From Rhynchopus euleeides (Eukaryota > Euglenozoa > Diplonemea > Diplonemida > Diplonemidae): a stretch of 64,000 nt of DNA. The notes beneath the pieces are model-generated. The model was not told the origin of the DNA, made no database searches, and saw only the letters and a list, made by a program, of their open reading frames with translations. Location: positions 1,426,001 to 1,490,000 of the forward strand of contig OY723293.1 of NCBI GenBank assembly GCA_963210315.1, read 5' to 3'. This document shows positions 29,341-40,529 of the stretch, one piece after another (the first letter of the stretch is position 1; the number at the start of each line of letters is the position of its first letter). The position numbers and the translations under genes are program-made.

Positions 29341-31329
29341 ATGGCGGACGTGGTTGACGGGGGCACGGTTGCCGTGCGGCGGCTGGATGCCTCCTCCCCG
29401 CTGACCGCTGCGCAGGAATATGAGTTCGTGGTTGCTGTGGGTGCGGACCGTGTTGCGGCCGTCCGCTCGGATGCGCATATCGCATGGCTTGTGGAAGACA
29501 CCGCCAAGCAGCTGAAGCATGTCGCACACCCGACACCGCCGCGGATTAAGGGCCCCCTGCGCACAGGCGGCATGTACCCCCTGGTGCGGGCGGGGCCTGA
29601 CATGCGGTCGGAGATCCTGTGCCGCTACTCTGCCAGCATTGTCGACTACTACCTGGCACATCCGAGCGTGGCGAACGTCTCGCTCGAAGTGCATTCCTTC
29701 GCCAGCGCCGCCCCGCCTGCTGAGATCAGCTTTCTGATGTCCGCAGGCGCTGTTGATCAGGCAGTTCCCCCGCAGCAGTCGATGGCGATGTCGCTGTCGA
29801 AGCGCCTCACAGGCGGCTTCCTTTACCCCAAGCGGAAGCAGAGTGTGGACGAAAAGCAGGAGGAGTCCGCCAGCAGGAACGCGCTTGTGTCGCTGATGCC
29901 CTTCATGCGCTACATCGACGACGGCACCATGGAGCGCCACCACTCGGCGATGATGGCGGGGCACATCGCGTTCGAGGCGGACAGGCGTGCCCTGTCTGAA
30001 GCATTCCAGTCCTTCGGGCGCAACCTGCACGAGGCAGGCAAGGCGGCGCTGTGGGATCCGGTGTCGGTGCCGCGCCCCCTGCAGGGCGTGCCGCGCCTGC
30101 CGGTGCCGCCCCACTCCGACGGGACGCTGTCGCCGAAGCAGGTGGACTCCAACCGCAGCGGGTCGGGCACCAGCAGCCCTGTGGTCCCTGCGCCTTCGGG
30201 GATGATGGCCACCCCACGGGGCACAGTATTTGCGTCGAAGCTCCGCAACCGCGAGGCGATGCGGGCGCGGGTGAACGCGCAGCTGGTGCAGAAGGTGTCC
30301 CCGACAGCTGCTGCGACACACGACGACCCCAACCAGTCCTCGCCGCACACCGCGAGCAACTCCCCCCTGGCCTCGCCGCCAGGCGCATCGGACGCAGGGT
30401 CGGCGCCGCTCTGCGACACCGCATCAACAGAAGCCTTCATCCAGGCGCTGGACACCTCGGGGCGGGGCAGCACCGGGCAGCAGGCACCTGTCGCCTACCT
30501 CGCGACCCCCCGCCGCCCCTCCTCCACTGTGCGCGAGCCCGTCGGCGAGGGTGGCCGGAAGGCGAGCGAGCCTGCGTCGGGCGCGGTGCCCGACGCGCAG
30601 CGCTTCGCCTCCTGCCTGCATACCCTGGGGCACGAGCATGTCCGCGATGCGCTGTCTCCGGAGGAGGGCGCCATGCAGCGGCACGTCGGCCGCCCCCGCT
30701 CCAACAGCGCCAGCGACGTCATCGAGGTGGTTGCCAAAGGCTTCGAGTATCTGGCGAAGGCGGATGAAGAGGAGGTCACGAAACACTGCTCGCGCTGCAG
30801 CCTGGGCGGCACCCTGGCGTCGAACCTCTTCGCGGGGCAGCTGCTGAAGGGCGCACGCGATGTCATCAAGCAGCCGCAGTCGCAGGTTGACGACCTGCAG
30901 AAGCTGGCAGAGGTCCGCCGCGTCAAGGCCATCTCAGACAAGGTGCTGGGGGGCACCATGCAGGTGTTTGTGGAGAACGAGATCAAGCGTCACAGCGCGG
31001 ACGCGCGTGTCTTCCAGCACCTGCTGGACGTGCTGGACGAGAGTGTCGAGGAGGAGGACGCCCCCGGCGGAGGCGACGCCTTCCTCGCCTCCTGGAATAC
31101 CGAGCTCCCGAGTGTCGGGGTGCGCTCGCCACCTACTGCTGATGACATCATCTCGACCGCCACGCCTTCCCCAACGAATGAGAACGACGGGTCCGTCAAC
31201 GTGCCCCGCCTCGATCTGTCTCAGGCGGGTTTCAAAGCCACTGCCTCTCGCCGCCCAGCGGAAGGCACTGATATTTCGAGCGACGCAACGAGCTTCGTTA
31301 TCGTGAGCGATCGGGAAAAATCGGCGTGA
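29341..31329 (+). CDS. PX-domain / sorting-nexin-like protein (candidate)
   Basis: 662 residues from ATG 29341; the frame continues to the left but only as leader sequence. Residues about 20-120 (AQEYEFVVAV; RSEILCRYSASIVDYYLAHPSVANVSLEVHSFAS) have the strand, Pro-rich loop and helix order of a PX domain, with the basic residues that would bind phosphoinositide. A Ser/Pro-rich middle is followed by two long helical segments, about residues 180-240 and 455-570 (SDVIEVVAKGFEYLAKADEEEV... VRRVKAISDKVLGGTMQVFVENEIKRH), which could be a divided BAR-like dimerisation region. A sorting-nexin role at endosomes is inferred. PX identity is weak, and the classic RRY motif is not obvious. Confidence 0.45.
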   Translation: MADVVDGGTVAVRRLDASSPLTAAQEYEFVVAVGADRVAAVRSDAHIAWLVEDTAKQLKHVAHPTPPRIKGPLRTGGMYPLVRAGPDMRSEILCRYSASIVDYYLAHPSVANVSLEVHSFASAAPPAEISFLMSAGAVDQAVPPQQSMAMSLSKRLTGGFLYPKRKQSVDEKQEESASRNALVSLMPFMRYIDDGTMERHHSAMMAGHIAFEADRRALSEAFQSFGRNLHEAGKAALWDPVSVPRPLQGVPRLPVPPHSDGTLSPKQVDSNRSGSGTSSPVVPAPSGMMATPRGTVFASKLRNREAMRARVNAQLVQKVSPTAAATHDDPNQSSPHTASNSPLASPPGASDAGSAPLCDTASTEAFIQALDTSGRGSTGQQAPVAYLATPRRPSSTVREPVGEGGRKASEPASGAVPDAQRFASCLHTLGHEHVRDALSPEEGAMQRHVGRPRSNSASDVIEVVAKGFEYLAKADEEEVTKHCSRCSLGGTLASNLFAGQLLKGARDVIKQPQSQVDDLQKLAEVRRVKAISDKVLGGTMQVFVENEIKRHSADARVFQHLLDVLDESVEEEDAPGGGDAFLASWNTELPSVGVRSPPTADDIISTATPSPTNENDGSVNVPRLDLSQAGFKATASRRPAEGTDISSDATSFVIVSDREKSA

Positions 31330-31717
31330 GAGCGCGAAAGAGAGGGTGCCGGTATCTTCATTCCGTGGATACTCACACTAAAACCACCCGAGAGAGAGAG
31401 ATAGAAGCGGCCCCCCTCTCACGTGACCTTTGCTGTGGCTGACGGTTGCATTGTCTTCAAGGGGTGGGCTTCAAAGGGGTGCAGCACGCCATTTGATGAG
31501 TGAGTGAGGAGATATATGGGGGGTGAAGGCGAGGGGCCTTACTTGGTAGATACGTGTTGCTGCACTGGGAGGAATATCCGCGCACCCCGCGCTGGAAGTT
31601 TGGGGTGTGGTGGGGGGGAGAGGGTGGGGGAGGGGGATGTCAGGTGGCGGGTTCGGCGCTGGCCCGTGCTGCCTCCGCCTATTCCTCGAAAGGATATGCG
31701 TGGGGGGGGGGGGGGGG
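31330..31717. other. Intergenic, G-rich
   Basis: No gene. Ends in a long G run at 31702-31717, the insertion target of the first G7-TA element. Confidence 0.4.
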
Positions 31718-31950
31718 TAGGGGGGGTCATAAGCCCCCCTAAAAACGTACGAAAACCAAAATTTTCAACATACCATCAGAACCGCCCTAATACCTGATCT
31801 GACCCGAAAATCCGACCCATACCCCCCCGGAAACTGTCTGGGGCCCACTTGTGACACCTGATACGCACTTTTGTGATGATTTTTTGGGGTCCTAAAAAAT
31901 GTACCTCAGTTTCGTACCTTGCCTTTGTACCTGAACCACTCCCGACCGCA

Positions 31951-32220
31951 TTATTTCGTTCTTTGCCTTTTCTGCGGTGGTTCTGGCTCAGGTGGCACGC
32001 ATGTTGCCTTCCCCAGTGCCTCGGCAAGGTCTTTCTTGACCTGATTAGTGGGAATGTTGTGTTGTTGCGTCAGCAGAATGAGTTCAGCCACCTTCTGGGT
32101 GTAGTACTTCGATCGCATATGGGTCATTGTGAGTACTTCGTACGCCTGGGAGGCTGCATCGGCATTAGTAGGCAGCGTTGTAGATGCTTTTGCTTCGTCG
32201 ATCTTAGCCTGTGAAGGCAC
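31951..32220 (-). pseudogene. G7-TA transposase remnant, C-terminal SAP-like piece
   Basis: Encodes KVAELILLTQQHNIPTNQVKK and a basic tail. The helix-turn pattern L..A..HdIP...K..L matches the C terminus of the intact transposase at 49351 (VAELRDKAAEHDLPVRQ...KPKLIEDL). A SAP-like DNA-binding role is an inference. Confidence 0.6.
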
Positions 32221-32389
32221 GATTGGGATATTGTACGCCCTGAGAGCCGAAGTGGCTGTGTAATGACTGTGTAATTTGCGCCCCGCAGGATATGCACACC
32301 ACGCAGTCTCGACAACACGTATGAGAGTGTACCATGTGGGGACTCAACAAGGTCATTGGATCGGCATCTGCCTGCCGACTCAGCCCCCA

Positions 32390-32967
32390 CACAGTGCGAC
32401 CGCAAGGTCGCCGGATGTCTCAACGCCAGGGGAATACCCTCCCCTGGCGTTGTACAACCCTACTCTCAACCCTCGGGTCCTCTCCTGGAGGCGGTGGTGG
32501 CGGGCCCGCAACGCTTCGTACTTCCGGTACAGACTGAGGTAGTCTGCCCGGCTGACCCGCTCATTGCTTCCTAGATCATCTGCTGCTCTGGAGCTGCCAT
32601 CACTCTCACTGCCCGTATCAGTTGGTGTGGGGGTAGGAGCAGGACGAGTGGGAGGAGTAGGAGTGCAGGTGACATCTTTCTTGGCTAGCAAGGAACGCCG
32701 CTTTTCCCGCACGTGCGTGCAGTTGATGCACCACTGCATATATCTGTCGTCACCACGTCCCACTCGCACTCCTACGTACCCAGCCCGACGGAGCGCCCGA
32801 AATAATGTCGCCTCACCGATGTCGTGTGCCGTTTTCTTTTTACGCAGGTCTGCCACAACGCTCTCTGCCGAGACCCCGCACATCTCCCGTTTGGCGAGCG
32901 TCTTTCGAGCAAGGTACTCCTCTGCAGCAGCATCTGACACCTCTGCGAGGCCCTGGGCACGCGGCAT
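32390..32967 (-). pseudogene. G7-TA transposase remnant, N-terminal module
   Basis: LFRALRRAGYVGVRV...YMQWCINCTHV followed by an acidic Ser-rich linker and LYRKYEALRARHHRLQ...VGLYNARGGYSPGV. The same order (FLKALSRIG; FRWCVNCDHT; RRLHAKYKRLRQR; SLYNKEGGYSAGV) occurs in the 701-residue protein at 49351-51456. The gene then breaks off at about 32390. Start ATG taken at 32967; the frame is open up to 33105 through the TIR. Confidence 0.7.
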
Positions 32968-33252
32968 GTGTTGCTCGGCGTGCTGAGTGAGCGTAGTGAC
33001 ACCCTTCCCTTGCAAAGAACGAAATAATGCGGTCAGGAGTGGTTCAGGTACAAAGGCAAGGTACGAAACTGAGGTACATTTTTTAGGACCCCAAAAAATC
33101 ATCACAAAAGTGCGTATCAGGTGTCACAAGTGGGCCCCAGACAGTTTCCGGGGGGGTATGGGTCGGATTTTCGGGTCAGATCAGGTATTAGGGCGGCTCT
33201 GATGGTATGTCGAAAATTTTGGTTTTGTACGGGCTTATGACCCCCCCTAGGG

Positions 33253-34022
33253 CAGTGATAGAAAATACGTAAAAAACGTTCAACGTATTTGAACGTTCAA
33301 CGTATTTTTAAAAAAATGCGTCGAAGTTGAACGTTTTTTTGGCTTTTGAGCGTTTTCACCCACTGGGTGCACTCTCCACATGAAATCCCCCCTAGCAGTA
33401 GGGGGTGGGCCCCTGCACACACTAAAGGGGACACCGGTGGGATGGAGAGTGTCACGCGTGGCGAAAAGTCGGTGAAAAGGGGGTTCTGTAGTCCGAGAAG
33501 GGGCGGGACCCGGAAAGGGGTGGTTGGTACACCCTCTTTTCAGGGTTGAACTCCGGAAAAGCGGGGGTACCAACCCCCTCTCGACCTATCTCCCAGTTTT
33601 ACCCCACTCGACCGGCTGGAGTCCGTCGTGTAGAGGAAGTGGATGGCCGAACCTGAGCTACGGGTACAGACGTATGGGATATCACGCATGGGAGAACCGG
33701 ATGGCATATCCCACCGGCAGGGGTTCACCTCAACTGCACCAGCCCGCTTCATGGAGCAAAGGACAATGGATATGTTGTCGACTGCATCGCGAAGCAAGTC
33801 GCTGTAAAATCGTGCTCCAAGGACGTCTTCTGCACGGTTGTCGTTGGTGCTACCAACTCGCCCTTGCTCTGCTTGAGGAAAGGCGGGTTTGTGACTGGTG
33901 GCCCCTGCAGACGGTAGGCAATGTGAGAAACGTTCAAATACGCTGAACGTTCAACGTATTTGAACGTTCAACGTATTTTTAAAATTGGGATTCTGAAAAA
34001 TACGCGTATTTTGCCTTCACTG
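33253..34022. mobile_element. hAT-type MITE with CAGTGA ends, copy 1
   Basis: CAGTGATAG/…TTCACTG ends with the 8-base duplication CCCTAGGG at 33245-33252 and 34023-34030, a hAT hallmark. Subterminal regions are packed with AACGTTCAACGTATTT repeats in both orientations. The interior (33370-33930) has no intact gene. It inserted into the right boundary of G7-TA element I. Confidence 0.85.
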
Positions 34023-34030
34023 CCCTAGGG

Positions 34031-34180
34031 GGGGGGGGGGGGCGCACAGTGCAATGCGTTTTTTTCATGTTGTTCAATGTCTCGTGTGCCAGTCCGTGTG
34101 CATTTTCTCTGGCACCCCCTCCCGCCCCTCACCACCACCGCTACCCCCCCCCCCCCCCCCACGCCCACTTCCACGCACCC
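34031..34180. other. G run, spacer and C run
   Basis: Ordinary sequence ending in a C-run and CACGCCC (34145-34166), which is repeated after the next element at 35111-35132. Confidence 0.5.
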
Positions 34181-35116
34181 TTACAACTAGCCACCAGACG
34201 GTAGTTATACCTTTCATAAACTCACGTTGTATCATGCCCCCAACCCCTTTTTTCCTTCCGGTATGCGGGATTAACACGATCCTCAGGGAACCAGCGACCC
34301 TGCCATGCATAGCTGACGGCGTAATGGCGTGCTTCTGTGCCCCCAAAGATTATACTTTGGCTATGCACTTAGTCACCATACGCTCAAAACCCCCCCCCCC
34401 TGGACACCGTCTCCCCTGCCGCACTCCTAGACGCAATGTCCGATCCGGGAGGCATTTCATATGCTTCCCGTGGCCCGTGGAGTCGTGCTCCGATCCACAC
34501 CTTCTTTTTCTTTTTTTATTCTTTTCTTTACTGCTTTCTCTCCTCCTTTTAATCATCACTTTTCTTTTTTCTTTTTCTCTAAAATCCACCCCCCTACCCC
34601 ACCGCCCCTTTCATCTTTTGCCCTCTATCTGTCCCCACCCCTGACGCTGTGCATCTTGCCGATACCCACCTGATGAAAGGTACACCTCGTACCGGGCTGC
34701 CCCGGCATGTGTTCCGCGTCCTTATGGTACGGTCGTGGGTTGGCAGCCGAAACTGCTACCATAAGCAATTTTTTTGCGCCCCCCCCCCCCCCCCCTGAAC
34801 GTTCCTATGAACGTTCCTCTTATAACGAACAAGCTGACATGCAAATGGAATGACTGAAGACATCACTGCGGTCACATAGGCTACATGAACCTGACTACAA
34901 TGATGACACCAGTTACGCACATTTCCACAGATGAGTGCCTTGACGTTTGATCATGAGAACCAAAGAACGTTTTTGCATACCATCACAGCCTAATTGCCCA
35001 CACAGTACAACAACACAACACAGGCCGGAAAAAACACTGGATTTCAGACACAACCTGCATAACGAGTGAAGGGTGATCATTCTTGTGCTCCCTTCAAATT
35101 CGATTTCACTACCCCC
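34181..35116 (+). mobile_element. 5'-truncated retroelement copy (3' tail only)
   Basis: Nearly identical to 9083-10022, starting at the end of ORF 2 and ending TTCACTACC plus C run. A C-run plus CACGCCC occurs before (34147-34166) and after (35113-35131), a likely target duplication. Fourteen extra bases at the 5' junction are not in the other copy. Confidence 0.85.
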
Positions 35117-35253
35117 CCCCCCCCCACGCCCGTGCAGCAGGTCGCCACAAGAAAATCTTTCTCACGGTACTGCGTTTGGTTTTGGTTTTACTGTCCTTCT
35201 TTTCGGGTGATTTCCTCGAGTTGCTCAGGGGGGGGGGGGTAGGGGGGGCCATA

Positions 35254-38219
35254 CACCACGGACTAGTCGCCCGGACGACTAGTCGGGACGACGGGTGAAA
35301 TGACGACGGGTGAAACGACGGGTGGCACCCGTCGACTCGACGGGTGGACCCGTCGAGTCGACGGGTGCCACCCGTCGGCACGACGGGTGAACCTGCTGAA
35401 ACGACGGGTGTTCCAGCCATTTCCTGTTGATATGGGCCAATTTCCATTGAAAACTAGGGGAGTACCTTGCATGGCATCAGGTTATTTTTCACGCCGAACT
35501 ATCTTCCCTGCACAGACCCACCCCCCCATTACTTTCCATTTACAATTCCTAGTTGGTGAAGGGGCTGCCCACCGGTGGACCACCAGGAGGGGGGTGAGCC
35601 ATCCAGGTGGGCAGGGGGCCTGGGGGTGGGGCCTCAAAACAACTCCCTCCCACGACGTCACTCCGCTCTCGAGGACAAACAAAATCACCTACGTACCTGA
35701 ACTGCCAAACACCCCCCCCCCCCTCACTTACGGGTGCGCGGATCTCATGTGCTCGTCGCGCTTTACAGTGGTTTTAAAGAGCTCGAAACAAACACAGCAA
35801 CGCTTTTTCAGCACGCGCGAATGGTGACTGAGGTAGTGCTGGCTCAGTCCCTTCGGTTGTCCGTTTGCCGCACTCCTGGCATGTGACAGTGCAGGTCTGA
35901 CACGGCGCGTTGTTTTGTGGCCGATGTGCAGCATCATAATGCGCAAACAGTGCTTCTCTCGTGTGGGCAACTTTGGAGCACACAATGCAGATATGCTGCT
36001 GCACAGGCACTGTACCGGATGGCGTTGGTTCTGGCACTTCTGGCACATCCTCGCTGTTGCCCCAGGATTTGGACTTGCAGATGCATGCGAGCAGCGTTGC
36101 CTTTGGAGTGGTGTTTTCCGGGTCGCCCAGAAATTGTTGGCCCCATCGCCCCCTTTTTGTGACGTGAGATCCAAGGCCGAGGGACTCGAGTCTCCGCTGC
36201 AGTGCTGCCGTTGCTCCCTTCCAACAAGCGTTCCTCGCAGTGACACGGCGGCAAAGCTTTATCGCGCCGAACTTCAGGAGGGTCGGTTGGTCCAGCAGGC
36301 CGCACCCCTTGCCTTTGGTCCTCTGCATTTCGAAGAGCAGCAGGTCCCGTTCGGCGGTCTGCTGCGATGTCACCCTCAGGGCATGGCGTTTGGAGACGCC
36401 ATTCCCCCTCTCCAGTTCCTCGTCACTCAGGGCGAGGGGGTGTGCATCTTCTGGATCAAACCAGTGGCTCATCGAATATGGATATATGTAACACCACGCC
36501 CCTCGGATGTTCTCCCAGGTGACACCCACTCCAGGACAAACACAAGGATGTGCATTGCGATGAGCGAGAAGATGAACTCTTTCGCGCACTTTCCCTCCTG
36601 GTGGTACTTGATGGGGATGTCGTTGTAGCGGAAATGCACAAGCATTTCCATTACAATACAGAGTAGATGCTGCACCCCTTCGTCTTGGCAATGGTGAGTA
36701 AGCGACTCAGAACATCTCTGACCTGGTTTCCCGTCATGTTGGAACACGTTGAGCTGCCAAGGACAGCCTTCTGCACGGCAGGTCCATCAGGCAAGATCTC
36801 TGCGAGTATTGCGATGAACCCGTTTATGTCGTGCAGGGGGTGTGATCGTGTACGCTGTGGAGGTGAACACCCCTGCGTACAGGCTCTCAAACCCAGCTTC
36901 ATGAAGTTCCTGGATGCTAGCCCTGTGGCAGGCGTGGAGCTGTTTCAACCAGTCATTTCGTGGTGTGGTACAAAACGCGCTCCTGTGCGAAGATGACCCC
37001 ATCTTACTAAATGCCGACCACAGCTCAAGATGGTCCCCTGCTACCCTAAGCAGGCGAGCCGAAACATCACGTTCGCCTTTTCGAAAACCCCTCTCTGCAC
37101 TCTTGCGATTTGCTTCAGGAAGTTGAACGTGAACCACGTTCTGTACTCATCCTTCTGCTAATCGGCAACTGTCACCAACCGTGTTGCGAAGGCACCGTCG
37201 AAAATTCCTACGGCCAGCCTGCTCTGCTGGGTCTTCTGTGCCTGTTTCTTCTCCGCCTCGTACAGCTTCACCATAGCTGCAGTGCCGCGGGGCAGGCGTC
37301 GGCCATCTCCTTGAGCCCTGTCGGGTGGTCCTTCCCGTTGCTCTTCCGGAGGCCCAACCCGACAAACTCGATGTCTGACCCGCTATTGACACGGGCAGCG
37401 TACATCGTGCGACCCTCCTTCGCGGTCGACTTGCTGATCACCCCACCCCCCAGCTTCTCATACTTTTTGTACAGGGCAAGACTGATGATGGGATCAGTCG
37501 ACTTGATGGTAGTATCCGCCAGCTTGCCGAGAAGCTGCTTCAGGGCCATGTGGCTCAACCCATCAGCATCACGCTCGACAACATACGTGTTGATCCAAGC
37601 ACGTACAAACACCGTCATGTCCACAGCGCTGGCGAGGGCCTGCGCTGCAGTACGCTTTGCCGCTGGCATTGATTGGTGTGGCTCGTCTGGGTGGCCTGGG
37701 TGGTGATGATGGTATCTTGGGGTATCTTGGCCTGGGTGGTGATGAGGGTACGGTATCTTGGAGACTGCCTTGTGGGTTGTGCAAGGGTTGGGGGCTGGGG
37801 CGAAAATTTGCCTGGCAGAAAAGTGATCACCTTCATGAAGTAGGTTGCTCTGTCAAACTGACACAGTTTGTCAGAGTCAAGATCCCTCGAACAATGAAAA
37901 TCCACGAGAACAGCCGTCGCACATGCACTTGAGGCCCCATCACCAACTAGGAATTGTAAATGGAAAGTAATGGGGGGGTGGGTCTGTGCAGGGAAGATAG
38001 TTCGGCGTGAAAAATAACCTGATGCCATGCAAGGTACTCCCCTAGTTTTCAATGGAAATTGGCCCATATCAACAGGAAATGGCTGGAACACCCGTCGTTT
38101 CAGCAGGTTCACCCGTCGTGCCGACGGGTGGCACCCGTCGACTCGACGGGTCCACCCGTCGAGTCGACGGGTGCCGCCTGTCGAGTTTTCACCCGTCACT
38201 GCCCGACTAGTCCGTGGTG
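35254..38219 (-). mobile_element. 2.97 kb TA-target DNA transposon with GACGGGTG palindromes (element G)
   Basis: Ends CACCACGGACTAGTC and inverse; TA at 35252-35253 and 38220-38221. Inverted repeats of about 300 bases contain clustered GACGGGTG/CACCCGTC words forming short palindromes. Inside is a decayed minus-strand coding region from 37669 to 35728. The end sequence CACCACGG resembles CACGGTGG of the palindromic elements at 13083 and 18323, which also use TA in one case. Confidence 0.85.
35728..37669 (-). pseudogene. Decayed transposase-like gene of element G, C2H2 fingers
   Basis: Read on the minus strand, conserved-looking pieces fall in different frames: 37669-37268 (MPAAKRTAAQALASAVDMT..., AYVVERDADGLSHMALKQLL-type helices), 37137-36787, 36902-36651 (INGFIAILAEILPDG...NQVRDVLSRLL), and 36628-35774 with two Cys/His fingers (ICIVCSKV...HYDAAH; CQECGKR), then a third finger in another frame (CCVCFELF...HMRSAH, to 35728). 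At least three frame breaks. It is probably the element's own transposase. The superfamily is not recognised. Confidence 0.55.
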
Positions 38220-38639
38220 TATGTCCGTTTAAAAGCGTGAGAAAACCGAAAATTTCGGTTTTGCAAAAAATCGACCTTCTAGGTGGTTCTGACCCCAAAA
38301 CCCTCTCCAAACCACTCCGGAAACTGGTTTTCCGGCGGTTTTGACCATTTTTGGAGCCCCCATTGCCCCAGAATCACGATGGCGAAAATAGTGCCCACCG
38401 GTGGTACCTGCCCACCCCTTCCATTTGCCCACCACCACAACACATGAGTATCAATCACCCAGTAACCCTGGGAAGGACGATTCCGAGAAGCCAGTCATCA
38501 GACAGTGCAGTCAAACTCGAAAATACCGCTGTGTATGGCCAACGGTCCGAGAATGAAGTGGTTCAGCAACAGCAAGGAATGCAGCAAACTGGTGCCCACC
38601 GGTGGCCACCGCCATGCCATCCAAGATGGATATCGTTCT

Positions 38640-39050
38640 CTCTCTCTTGAGAAGGACGAGTCCGCGTTCGACGAGTTTCCCGAGGAAGTTGCAGTACTGC
38701 CGGGAAGTAACGATTTTGTGGAAGGATGCCACGGGACAGCGTCACAAGTACTTGATCATGCCCCAACTGCAAACCTGAGCCGTACTGCCCAGCTGGTGCA
38801 GTGTAAGCACAGTGCAAAAAGTCTCATGATGGCTGGTGGTTCTTTAATCCCAACAGATGCTGAACTCGAGGACTGTAACCATGTCCGTATTCCACGTGCC
38901 GAGGGCTCGTGGCGGACGGTTAAACTTCATTGGCTGCCTGACGCAGTTCACTGAAGCGGATGAAGTTAGGGGGTTGCGAGAGCTGGCTGAGGATGACAAC
39001 ATCGCCCTCACGCCAGACTTGAAGAAAATGACATCATTGAGGTCACAGTG
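38640..39050 (+). pseudogene. G7-TA transposase remnant, C-terminal part
   Basis: FPEEVAVLPGSNDFVEGCHGTASQVL...RTAQLVQCKHSAKSL...LIPTDAEL matches LPPEAAKDLPHSNDFIEGAHGT...QRKHNRRALFEIGVPLVPSEE of the intact protein. After a frame break near 38950 a SAP-like piece (VRGLRELAEDDNIALTPDLKK) follows. It is on the opposite strand from the copies in elements I and III. Confidence 0.7.
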
Positions 39051-39364
39051 GGGTCTCAATACACCCCCCCACCCGTTTCTTCATCCTCCAAATGCACACA
39101 CACCAATCCGAGGCGTTTCCGGGGTAGAAAATATGGAGACTCCGATTTGGGGCCTCAGCAGAAATGCCCACAGGTACCACCGGTGGGCACTTTTTTCGAC
39201 ATCGTGATTCTGACCCTCTCCGGGTGTCAAAAGGGGTCAAAACCGACTGATAACCCGTTTCCGGAGTGGTCTGGGGCACTTTGTGTGGTTTTTTTGACCC
39301 AGAAGTTCGATTTTTTGCCAACCTGAAAAATGGCACTTTCTCACACACATATGGCCCCCCCTAG

Positions 39365-40525
39365 GCATACTTGTACCCCCATATGGGGAAGGCCTAAAAT
39401 ATGGGGGGAATATGGGGGGTTTTTCAAGTCCTGTTCCCCCATATTTCCCCCATATGGGGGATATATGGGGGAAAACCCAGGGGTTCCTCAGGTGGAAGCA
39501 GTCAACAAACAGTTCTCTTCGTTCTGCTTTTCACAGGGTGTGAAGTCAGCGACTGACAGGAGACGTCTAGCACCTTGCAGAGCCATCTCGCATCGTCGCT
39601 TTCTGCGGAGAGGAAACGCTCGGCTGAAGTGCTCGAGTCAGACCACAAAAGGTGCTGTGAGAGCGCCGACCGCCACTTTCTTCAAGTCTGAGTAGCGGTC
39701 ATCAGAGCATGCTGTCCAGTAGTCCTGTCTTTGCTGGCAGAACAGTTGCGTCCTGCAGCCAGTCCTTGTACTGGCCTTCACAGGTCTCATTCCACCCGGC
39801 AGATGCAGCTTGAACATGTCAAGCACTGCCTGGTGACGAGCGTCGACTCCGACTTTTCGGCGCTCGGAGCGGTCAAAAGTGGCGGAAGCGCCTGACACCC
39901 CAGAATGCACTGCTTGTGAATTCCCTTATCTAATAAGGATCCCAGGGGGCAGTTCGCAATCGCAAACACACCAGAGGAGGAGGACAGCGAGTGTGAGAGT
40001 GACGTGCCAGACAGGACTTAAAAACACAAGAGTGTGTGTTGTGAGGAGCTGTTAACCCTGAACACGCTCTGTGTGTCTGTGCGTATGTGTCCACCACCGC
40101 TGCCGCTGTCACTGCGGTGCCCCGCCAAACCGGGAAGCGTTCGCCCTCCGCTGCCGCTGTATCGGCGCAGGAGAGGAACAGGAGGTCGGTGCGACCCACC
40201 TGGGGGATCTTCCAGGGGGGGGCCAGACCTGGCCACACCTGAACGAGCGCGCACCCCCCAGGATCGGACTCCTGGAGGATCCTCAACAAGGCATGATGCC
40301 GGTTTCGACGCGCACTTCGTGTGTGTGCGTGCATGAGTGGTTTGATGTTCTCCCGTTGCAGCACGAATACCCCCATATGGGCCCCATATTTCCCCCATAT
40401 TCCCCCATATTTTACCGGTTTTCCCCCATATTTTCAGCCTTTTTCCCCATATGGGGGCGGGGTTTTGCGACCCCCCATATTTCCCCCAGATTTAGGGGGT
40501 TCCCCATATGGGGGGACAAGTATGC
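39365..40525. mobile_element. CTAG-flanked element with CCCCATATGGGG subterminal repeats (element H)
   Basis: Ends GCATACTTGT and ACAAGTATGC; CTAG directly repeated at 39361-39364 and 40526-40529. Subterminal 100 bases at each end carry many CCCCATAT/ATATGGGG words. The interior (39480-40370) has no recognised gene. It inserted beside the right end of G7-TA element II. Confidence 0.8.
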
Positions 40526-40529
40526 CTAG

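Larger units (their letters stand above)
31720..33247 (-). mobile_element. G7-TA element I, deletion derivative
   Basis: TA at 31718-31719 and 33248-33249 flank it. The inverted ends (31720 to about 31966, and about 33015 to 33247) match over about 240 bases, beginning GGGGGGGTCATAAGC. Between them lie only the N-terminal and C-terminal parts of a transposase, with the catalytic middle deleted. The right end abuts a hAT MITE. Confidence 0.85.
35242..39361 (+). mobile_element. G7-TA element II, split by another element
   Basis: Left end GGGGGGGCCATA after TA 35240-35241; right end inverse ATGGCCCCCCC before TA 39362-39363. The left inverted repeat is cut after CCATA by element G (35254-38219) and resumes at 38220. 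Both repeats then share GCAAAAAATCGA..TTCT and CCACCGGTGG words (38222 to about 38420 and about 39165 to 39361). Only a C-terminal transposase remnant remains inside. Confidence 0.8.

Noticed and set aside
39370..40510. CCCCATATGG words as CArG boxes for a host gene
   Set aside because: They are confined to the ends of an inverted-repeat element and mirrored, so they belong to the element.
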